Below, piece after piece: positions 17,116-23,364 of a stretch of 36,672 bases of DNA (the stretch's first letter is position 1; each line of letters opens with the position of its first letter). The notes below the pieces were generated by a model, which saw only the letters and a list, made by a program, of their open reading frames with translations, did not search any database and was not told the origin of the DNA. Source of the stretch: an uncultured Actinomycetaceae bacterium (lineage in GTDB: Bacteria > Actinomycetota > Actinomycetes > Actinomycetales > Actinomycetaceae); the NCBI GenBank assembly GCA_902464405.1, contig CABQJD010000012.1:1-36672 (forward strand). Direction: 5' to 3'. The position numbers were made by a program, and so were the translations under genes.

Positions 17116-17782
17116 TCCTCTTGTAAGCCAGCTCTAAATCGCCGTCGCCGAAATCTCGCAGATGGCTAGCAGTATCATGAGTCAACAGTTTCCCATCTGA
17201 AATAAGAACAATCTCATCGAAAATAGAATCCACGCCATTGATTAGGTGGGTACTAAGCAACAGCGGAGCGCTAGGAATGCGATATTTCTTGATCAGATCA
17301 AGAAGATGATCCCTCGTGAGCGGATCAACCCCTGCCAGCGGCTCGTCCAACACATAAAGCTTAGGAGACCTAGACATAATCAACGCAAGATGAAGGCGTT
17401 CACTCATCCCTTTTGATAGCTCACTCACTTTGGCTGATGACGAGAAAGAAGCCCCTTCAAGAAACTCTTCAAAAGCACCAGTTCTGAAATCATCGTATCG
17501 GCTACGAAACAGATCAACACATTGCGATACTCGCAACCACGGATACAAAAAAGGCTCATCGGGAAGATAGCTCACCGCTACACGATGAGGAGCTACGATT
17601 CTCCCCTGAATCCTAGCAATATCCCCCACAATCGTGCGAAGCAACGTGCTTTTACCAGCTCCGTTCGGACCAAAAAGCCCCACCACTCCTGACTCAGCGC
17701 CAATGCGAAAATCATCCAAACGTAGCGCAACACGCTTGCCATAGCTCACAACCAAATTCTGCGCTTTAACCACAGCATCCAT
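17087..17782 (-). CDS. ABC transporter ATP-binding protein
   Basis: About 231 aa from the ATG at 17782 (MDAVVKAQ); the frame is open upstream to 17830 but that part overlaps the preceding gene. Motifs: Walker A GPNGAGKST (residues 38-46), signature LSKGM, Walker B LYVLDEPLAGVDP, and H-loop LLSTHL. Size and motifs fit a compact single-domain ATPase of a peptide or lantibiotic-type exporter or immunity transporter. The start lies five bases after the stop of the M50-like fragment and the end overlaps the permease gene, so all three form one unit. Confidence 0.88.
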   Translation of the reverse strand: MDAVVKAQNLVVSYGKRVALRLDDFRIGAESGVVGLFGPNGAGKSTLLRTIVGDIARIQGRIVAPHRVAVSYLPDEPFLYPWLRVSQCVDLFRSRYDDFRTGAFEEFLEGASFSSSAKVSELSKGMSERLHLALIMSRSPKLYVLDEPLAGVDPLTRDHLLDLIKKYRIPSAPLLLSTHLINGVDSIFDEIVLISDGKLLTHDTASHLRDFGDGDLELAYKRSVSGYVKND

Positions 17783-17787
17783 TGACC

Positions 17788-18138
17788 TCACCCAACTCGA
17801 AACAGCAAAACCAGACTGAGACAAAAACAAAGAACAATCACCCCAGCAGCAACAATTGATATTAAATGAATTGTTTTGAGCAAACTACCTGCAGATTTAA
17901 TGTTTTTGGGCTTTTCTACACCAAGAAATGTTGTTACAACTTTTTGTCCATCAGCATTCAATATCGGCAGGAGATTCATAATTAATATTAACAACGCTGT
18001 AACCCTTTCGCGACGCTTTCTGAAAATCCCAGAAAGCATCGGTGCGAATGACCAAAATTCTGCTAAGCAGAAATTTTTTGATGAAATCAACGATCCATTA
18101 GATAACGTATATGTTGGTCTTCTCACAGACGGCTTCAA
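17788..18138 (-). pseudogene. C-terminal remnant of an M50-like membrane metalloprotease (putative)
   Basis: About 115 residues. The motif NLLPILNADGQKVV resembles the second metal-binding motif (N-x-x-P...DG) of M50/site-2 proteases. A C-terminal membrane segment (IVAAGVIVLCFCLSLVLLF) follows. The HEXXH-containing N-terminal half is missing: the frame closes just upstream and only a TTG is available as start. The order M50 - ATPase - permease recalls the yydHIJ export/processing genes of Bacillus epipeptide loci. Whether the piece is still translated (it is tightly coupled to the ATPase) is unknown. Family assignment by motif only. Confidence 0.45.
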
Positions 18139-18212
18139 TGGGGCATACGGCTACTCGGACGTTGAACCTAGCGAAGAAACCAAGAGGGCGGCATGTCAAG
18201 CTCTAGCTGAAT

Positions 18213-19025
18213 TCATTTACTGAGGTTGTCATATGCTTCGCGGCTGGGCTCACTCATAAGATACGTGACCCCAGCCACTGCGGCATAAAGTCCCCAAGCA
18301 CCCATGTAACAGATTAGGTTTTCCTGCCAGTCCCCGATGAAAACCTCGTGTATACGAGTATCGCGGTAGACCGAGCCTGTTACAGCGAGTAGTAATGCCG
18401 CAACACCGCTTGACAAAAATCGTATCCACAATGATAGAGTACGGGGTTGCGGCCATCGACGCGGCGGGTCAACCGCTAAAAGAATCGGGCCAGTGAGGAA
18501 CGTTCCGAAAAGCGGAAGAACCATCCAAAGAGTGCCAATCGCGGCGAGTCCCGTAGCAGGGATATAGAAAATTCCGAAGTATACCCCAACCCATGCAGAG
18601 TATGTGTGTATCGCATCCCAGCTCATGGGTGCAGAGATGTTGAATCGGGGTAAACGGCTCATGAGTGCGAGTCCCGCCACAATCATGAAGACAATCCAGC
18701 CGAGACCGAGAGATAAGGGTGTTTCAATCCAGTGCTGAGAACCGTAGTGGTTGGACGAATTTGCACCAAACACAATGAGCATGGCGGTCGCAAACCCTGC
18801 ACCAAACACTCGGATCAACCATGATCGCCAGAGCGGTGTCTTCCATATTGATGGCTGATCAATAACAAGAAGCAGCAGTCCGGTGATAGGCGCAAGCCAC
18901 AATGGGAGATTCATCGGGGCGACTCCAACAGTGGAGAGCAAAGAACCAGACACTATCGCGAAGCCAAGGATGAAACCTACCCAGTACACGTAGGTACGAA
19001 CAAATAGTTTGAAAGACTCAACCAC
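18213..19025 (-). CDS. multi-pass membrane protein of unknown function, poly-G tract in its leader
   Basis: About 270 aa with roughly seven to eight hydrophobic segments and no recognised family. The likely start is GTG 19025 behind GGGGAGG; GTG 19031 is an alternative. A run of nine G lies at 19042-19050, and a consensus -10 (TATAAT) lies at 19068-19073, so the tract is in the mRNA leader or in the first codons of a longer form. An ATG at 19063 would be in frame with this ORF only if the tract had 10 (or 7) G. The gene lies in the accessory island upstream of the M50-like/ABC unit on the same strand, which hints at a related export or immunity role. Confidence 0.7.
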   Translation of the reverse strand: MVESFKLFVRTYVYWVGFILGFAIVSGSLLSTVGVAPMNLPLWLAPITGLLLLVIDQPSIWKTPLWRSWLIRVFGAGFATAMLIVFGANSSNHYGSQHWIETPLSLGLGWIVFMIVAGLALMSRLPRFNISAPMSWDAIHTYSAWVGVYFGIFYIPATGLAAIGTLWMVLPLFGTFLTGPILLAVDPPRRWPQPRTLSLWIRFLSSGVAALLLAVTGSVYRDTRIHEVFIGDWQENLICYMGAWGLYAAVAGVTYLMSEPSREAYDNLSK

Positions 19026-19041
19026 TCGCACCTCCCCACAG

Positions 19042-19050
19042 CCCCCCCCC
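19042..19050. repeat. homopolymer of 9 C (poly-G on the minus strand)
   Basis: The count is confirmed by translation of the overlapping minus-strand frame (codons CGG GGG GGG GCT). It lies 17 bases upstream of the preferred GTG of the membrane protein, immediately before its ribosome binding site. Confidence 0.9.
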
Positions 19051-19067
19051 GCAGTGAACCCATGACA

Positions 19068-19073
19068 ATTATA
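19068..19073 (-). promoter_or_regulatory. perfect -10 box upstream of the poly-G tract
   Basis: The minus strand reads TATAAT exactly. Transcription would begin at about 19061, next to the ATG at 19061-19063, placing the G tract in the first 20 nt of the message. No good -35 is present at the usual distance. Confidence 0.5.
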
Positions 19074-19271
19074 CGATGGGAGGCAACACCCATAGCCAAA
19101 GACGGAACTAATCGCGGTGGGTAGCGTGTGAGGGCTGGCGCGAAACCCGACCCGCTCAACGAGAAACTCGCTAAGGGTCTGACGACGACAAGGCTTAAGG
19201 ATTCACTAGCCAGTCCGTTTGTGTTCGAGGGGCGTAGATGTTGGCGCGGGCGCGGTGCTTGCTGGTGAGGT

Positions 19272-19506
19272 GATGCCAGAGCCTTCTGAGTATCTGTCGG
19301 AGGTTCAGCGCGATGGTAAACCTCTCGGTGCTGACCTTGTCTACAAAGAAACCTGACGGTGGTTGGATGAGCGTGGCTACACGAGGTTTGTTTCTAAGCG
19401 TCTGATTGAGGCCTACGCCCAGGCTTTCGCACGTATATGCAGTGTGAGCAAGCGATCTCCAAGTTCGGGCTGCTTGGTAAACACCCGACCACCGAGTCTA
19501 TTGATT
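19272..19506 (+). pseudogene. phage terminase small subunit (P27-like), broken
   Basis: From the ATG at 19272 the frame reads MPEPSEYLSEVQRDGKPLGA..., meets a TGA where the family has Trp, continues as RWLDERGYTRFVSKRLIEAY, then shifts frame to give CEQAISKFGLLGKHPTTESID. The phrases AYAQAFAR, CEQAISKFG and GKHPTT are typical of P27-type terminase small subunits of actinobacterial phages. With one nonsense and one frameshift mutation it cannot make a working protein. It supports a decayed prophage here. Confidence 0.6.
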
Positions 19507-19550
19507 TTCTAGTAACAGCGGTGAGTATAGTGCGATTCACCTGTGCCAGC

Positions 19551-19595
19551 ATACCGACGAATGTCGGTATTGAATACCAACAAATGTCAGTATTG
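19551..19595. promoter_or_regulatory. two tandem 22-bp palindromic boxes (candidate operator)
   Basis: Box 1 (19551-19572) contains the perfect palindrome ATACCGAC-N4-GTCGGTAT. Box 2 (19574-19595) is the same 22-mer with three G-to-A changes. They lie about 120-160 bp upstream of the secreted-protein gene at 19712, where a repressor or activator could bind. Confidence 0.5.
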
Positions 19596-19711
19596 TAACA
19601 CTGCCGAGAAATGGTTAACTAACAACATCTCTAAGAGGAGATCGCAGCCCATATTCCCAAGCTGCGTACCCCGCCACCAGTAACAGTGGCATGATGAAAG
19701 GAATACGAAAA

Positions 19712-20224
19712 ATGAAACTACGTAAAGTTACACAGGTAGCCACAGCAAGTGTCTGTGCTCTTGCTTTATCGTTTACAGCAGTCGAGGTAGCGAACGCTAC
19801 TCCAGTCGTCAATGCTGATAGCGCGTCGGTTGCAGTCATTGAATCTATTACCGTAAATATGAGCGCGCAAGAGTGGAGAAATCTTGCTGATAAAGCAGAG
19901 CGTGCAGGTGATCTTCATAGTGCAATAGCCGCCAGTAAGATGGCGCAACATCTCGAAAATGGTGGCAATTCTCTTATCGAAGAGCGAGGAGTTGCTAGTT
20001 GGGTCAAGAAGATGGCAATAGCGGTATTAAAGTACGAAGCACATCGACTCCCCAAATGGATTCGTCCTTATGCCACTAAAATTGCCTACGCTCTCGAGAG
20101 CATTGAAGGCGTGGCAGAACTTCCGTTGGCTGCGGCGTTGATGAAAATGGGTGTCGATGGTGGAACGGCAGCACAAATGGCTCACTACATAGTTCTTTTT
20201 GTTTCCACATTCGGGCCAATCTAA
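19712..20224 (+). CDS. secreted small protein, bacteriocin-like (putative)
   Basis: 170 aa from the ATG at 19712, chosen because AAAGGA lies nine bases upstream (two in-frame ATGs exist at 19691 and 19694). A typical Sec signal peptide covers residues 1 to ~28, ending VANA. The mature protein starts with a charged region and ends in about 70 residues of amphipathic and hydrophobic helix-forming sequence (WVKKMAIAVLKYEAHRLPKW, then AAALMKMGVDGGTAAQMAHY). No family was recognised. A 4-TM protein gene follows 11 bases later. Secreted cationic/helical peptide plus small membrane protein is the usual arrangement of a bacteriocin and its immunity protein; here that is inference. Confidence 0.7.
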   Translation: MKLRKVTQVATASVCALALSFTAVEVANATPVVNADSASVAVIESITVNMSAQEWRNLADKAERAGDLHSAIAASKMAQHLENGGNSLIEERGVASWVKKMAIAVLKYEAHRLPKWIRPYATKIAYALESIEGVAELPLAAALMKMGVDGGTAAQMAHYIVLFVSTFGPI

Positions 20225-20235
20225 AATTGCCTGCA

Positions 20236-20643
20236 ATGAAGAAAGCGGTTTTATTTTTTGGTATTTTCTCGATTCCGTTGCTATTTCCTTTGCCTATTGT
20301 TGCAACAGCATTAATCGTTGAATTGCTATCTGGCGGCACAGTTCGAGACGTTTCTTATGTGCTTGTGCACGCAATGGCGTTTGCGGCTTTCTTGCTGATC
20401 ATCACAGTAGGAGCATTTATTGAAGCACGTTACGAATATAGTTTTTCTTCTCGTTTTGTACGGTTAGCCTTCTCTTGGATAGTTTTATCATTTCTGATTT
20501 TTCTACCTATGTGGATTGCTTTACAAGATGTATGGGAAACAATACTCGTGGCTTTTTCTTCTAGTATTTTCATGGGAATTGTCGCCAAGGTAACTGAACC
20601 AATATGGGACGATTTGCTAAATAGTAGTGACGACCATAAGTAA
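20236..20643 (+). CDS. small 4-TM membrane protein, possible immunity protein
   Basis: 135 aa from the ATG at 20236 (a TTG at 20227 is possible). Four hydrophobic segments are visible: residues ~3-30, 40-60, 75-95 and 100-120, with a short acidic C-terminus (DDLLNSSDDHK). The gene begins 11 bases after the stop of the secreted protein without its own clear ribosome binding site, so it is probably translated by coupling. No family recognised. Context suggests protection from, or assistance in export of, the upstream product. Confidence 0.65.
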   Translation: MKKAVLFFGIFSIPLLFPLPIVATALIVELLSGGTVRDVSYVLVHAMAFAAFLLIITVGAFIEARYEYSFSSRFVRLAFSWIVLSFLIFLPMWIALQDVWETILVAFSSSIFMGIVAKVTEPIWDDLLNSSDDHK

Positions 20644-20752
20644 ATATCTTATAACGTAGATGATACGAATACGCATATCTCAAATTAATAAGAAATGCGT
20701 TAGTTCTTTTGGAATTAATCACAGCTTTACGATGCATAGTAGGACGGTAGAT

Positions 20753-20839
20753 ATGTTTGGTAAAAAATCTCAAGAAGAGTTGTGTGTGGAGTTGGAGCAG
20801 GTTAATGCTGCTATTTCGGCTTTGCCTTTAGTACTTTGA
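20753..20839 (+). CDS. 28-codon ORF, probable gene fragment
   Basis: MFGKKSQEELCVELEQVNAA followed by ISALPLVL, with AGGACGG upstream of the ATG. The N-terminus looks like a genuine helical protein start that is cut short. It may be a degenerate island gene; no function can be assigned. Confidence 0.25.
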   Translation: MFGKKSQEELCVELEQVNAAISALPLVL

Positions 20840-20892
20840 TGATTGCACCGCAAAGAAAACGTTGTTGAATCGCAGAGCGCGATTAACTCTAG

Positions 20893-23364
20893 CTACATGA
20901 CTTTCGTTTTTTCAATCTCTTTATTCATATCGTGGATTCGCTCAGCAATCGTATGGTGCAAAACCAGCCCGAGCACCCAGTTCGGAATCAGGAACACCAG
21001 AATTATTACTAGGTTATAAGCAAAGTCTCCTGCATAAATCCCAGCGATAGCTGAACGCATCAGGTTAATCGCATACGTGGCAGGAAGCCACGGGCTGATA
21101 TTTTGGAACCATTGCGGCAGCAGTTCCAGTGGATAAGCTCCGCCAGCGGCAGAAATCTGCAACACCAGCAACACCACCGCTAAGGCTTTGCCTGCATTGG
21201 AAAGCGCCACCGCCAGCGTATAAATGATATTGGTAAAAACAGTGGAAATCACCCATCCTGCCAAAATCAGCAAAAATGGGTGCGCTGGCTCAATCTCTAC
21301 AAACACAATCAGCCCAAGCATTAACAATGTGGATTGAGCGATCCCGATTACCCAGAACATAAAGTAGCGCCCCAGATATTCCTGCGCTCCAGAAAATAGA
21401 GGACTGCTCACCGCTGCTTTCTCGGTGGATTTCTCATCTTGAACTAGTGGCATTTCGCCAAGTTTTGTGTATGGCTCTTCCTGCAAAGACGATTCCTCAG
21501 CATTCGCATCCTCACAAGCTGACGTATCATCACCTTCTGTATCATCCACTTCTGTATCATCCGTTGCCAGATTGCCAGCAGCTACATTGCCAACAGCAGC
21601 ATCACCAGCTGCCATACTGTCAGCAGTTATATCGCCAGCTGCTACATCAGGATGTTTCTTAGCTCCAATACTGACCAAATAGCGTTTAGCAACATTCGGA
21701 GAAACGTCTGTACGTAAGAAAACTCCTGCCAAGAGTGCCCCGACCCACAGCGCTATAACGGTAAACAGCGGCGCCATACCTACACCAAAGGTGGCAACTG
21801 GAAACACAGCATTGCGCTGCACCTCTATAGGAGAAGAAATCAAGCGAGCAAAATCTTTAGGATCAGCTCCCAACGCGGCGGCGATCTGGCTCACATCTTT
21901 TTCTACTCGCGTAGACGCAATCTTTTCGCGAGCCTGGTTCAAGCGGCTTGCTCCGTCACGCATCTTTTGCGCAGTATCAGCCAAGGTCTGTTGAGAGCGA
22001 TGCATGCTCTCAATCATCCCGCCCGCACTTTCCGATAAGTCAGCTTGTATCGCTTGTAAGTACGAACGGAAAACTTTCGCATTCTCACCAGCGGAATTTA
22101 GGTTTTCATGCAAGCTTTTAATTTTTGGCTGCACGTTTTTCTCATAGTCGGCTCGAGCGCTCTCAATAGCCTGTTGCGCTTCTGCTATGGCATGGCGGGC
22201 TGCCTCTCTCGCATCAGAATCAGGGGTTACCCCACCGCGCAGATCGGCCGCAATGCTCCCCAGTCGATCCGACAGGCTTTGTTGGCGAGCAATCGCAGTA
22301 TCTATATCAGCTAAGAGCTGCTCAACGATTAGCTCTTTGCCTCGCCCATCAGACCCGTCTGCACTCAGTGATTTCTCGATTTTTTCGCGCGTATTCTGAA
22401 AGCCAGCGATTTGTTTATCCAGCAAACTTTTCAGTTCTTCAACCGTGGCAGCGCTGCTTTGAGTTGCGTTATTTGCCGAATCCAGCAAATTCTCCAACTG
22501 ATTTTGCAGGTTACGCATATTATCTGCTGCTAATTTCACAGCATCATCGAGCCTAGAAGAGACGAGCGCGAAGGGATTATCCGTTTGCTCAGTGCCATTG
22601 CTTTCAGAATCAAATGTGGAGCCAAGAGCTTCCTCGAAAGAGTTTTGCACCCCTGCAGCCAGCTGTTTTGCCCCTGTTGCCAGCGGAACTGCCGAGCCTA
22701 CCAGGGCGGAGAGGGAACTGACTGTGTTTGCCTCAGAATTTAGTTGCGCATAGAGAGTTTCAAAACGGCTGCTCAGCCGATCCAGAGCTTCCCGGGTATC
22801 GGCAGTATCTAGGTAAGAGGAAAAACCTTCAGCAATACCCACGGCAACTTCTGCCAAAGTTTGCGAAAAAATCGTATTGATTTGCGCGGTGACGCCCTGA
22901 GCGCCTTGCGCAGTGAGGTTGGCAGAAAGGGGGTTTTTCTTTTCATTGGTGTACAGCGTGATATCTGCTGGAGCAGCTCCGCCAGCATAAAAAGTAAACA
23001 TTGACTGCGAAAAATCCGCTGGCAACACAATTGCAGCATAGTATTCTCCTGAGCGCGCGCCCTGCAAAGCCTGATCTTTACTTGCCACCACCCAATCAAA
23101 CTGTTCATTTACCGCCAGCTCCTTGAGCACTGTGTCTCCCACATTAACTGTGACGTTCAGAATTTTGCTGGTGTACCCCTCATCGGTACTAGCCACGGCA
23201 ATCTTCAATCGCCCTGAATTTGAGAAGGGATCCCAGGTTGCCAACACGTTAAACCAGGTGAAAAATAAAGGCACCGCAACCAGCAAAACTATAGAAATCT
23301 GAACCATGATGCTACTGCGAATCTGGCGGAAATCGTCACGCATAATAAAAAATACTTTGTTCAT
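20893..23364 (-). CDS. YhgE/Pip domain-containing membrane protein (second of pair)
   Basis: 823 aa. An N-terminal membrane segment (about residues 19-42) precedes a long extracytoplasmic region (about 45-520) of helical, coiled-coil-like sequence rich in Ala, Gln and Leu. Five further membrane segments follow in the C-terminal 300 residues (ABC-2-like). This is the layout of YhgE/phage-infection-protein (Pip) and EsaA-related proteins. Between the second and third membrane segments (about residues 560-660) lies a polar cytoplasmic loop with eight 15-bp repeats. The ATG overlaps the upstream stop by 4 bp (ATGA), so the two genes are coupled. Function in this organism is unknown; relatives act as phage receptors or in secretion. 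Confidence 0.88.
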   Translation of the reverse strand: MNKVFFIMRDDFRQIRSSIMVQISIVLLVAVPLFFTWFNVLATWDPFSNSGRLKIAVASTDEGYTSKILNVTVNVGDTVLKELAVNEQFDWVVASKDQALQGARSGEYYAAIVLPADFSQSMFTFYAGGAAPADITLYTNEKKNPLSANLTAQGAQGVTAQINTIFSQTLAEVAVGIAEGFSSYLDTADTREALDRLSSRFETLYAQLNSEANTVSSLSALVGSAVPLATGAKQLAAGVQNSFEEALGSTFDSESNGTEQTDNPFALVSSRLDDAVKLAADNMRNLQNQLENLLDSANNATQSSAATVEELKSLLDKQIAGFQNTREKIEKSLSADGSDGRGKELIVEQLLADIDTAIARQQSLSDRLGSIAADLRGGVTPDSDAREAARHAIAEAQQAIESARADYEKNVQPKIKSLHENLNSAGENAKVFRSYLQAIQADLSESAGGMIESMHRSQQTLADTAQKMRDGASRLNQAREKIASTRVEKDVSQIAAALGADPKDFARLISSPIEVQRNAVFPVATFGVGMAPLFTVIALWVGALLAGVFLRTDVSPNVAKRYLVSIGAKKHPDVAAGDITADSMAAGDAAVGNVAAGNLATDDTEVDDTEGDDTSACEDANAEESSLQEEPYTKLGEMPLVQDEKSTEKAAVSSPLFSGAQEYLGRYFMFWVIGIAQSTLLMLGLIVFVEIEPAHPFLLILAGWVISTVFTNIIYTLAVALSNAGKALAVVLLVLQISAAGGAYPLELLPQWFQNISPWLPATYAINLMRSAIAGIYAGDFAYNLVIILVFLIPNWVLGLVLHHTIAERIHDMNKEIEKTKVM
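21524..21650. repeat. 15-bp repeats inside the second YhgE gene
   Basis: Eight consecutive 15-base units start at 21524, 21539, 21554, 21569, 21584, 21599, 21614 and 21629 (for example GTATCATCCACTTCT and ACATTGCCAACAGCA), followed by a partial unit. They encode a five-residue periodic stretch (AAGDI, TADSM, AAGDA, AVGNV, AAGNL). Gain or loss of units would keep the reading frame. Confidence 0.75.

Noticed and set aside
17876..18223. 115-codon plus-strand ORF ending in a protein-like EPSEETKRAACQALAEFIY
   Set aside because: Overlaps the M50-like fragment, which has a membrane segment and is coupled to the ATPase. The last 40 residues look protein-like, so a short fragment on this strand cannot be excluded, but support is too thin.
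13328..19600. Defined attL/attR sites of an integrated element
   Set aside because: I looked for a second copy of the tRNA 3' end (TTCGAATCCCC) in the window and did not see one, nor an integrase gene, so no attachment site is annotated.
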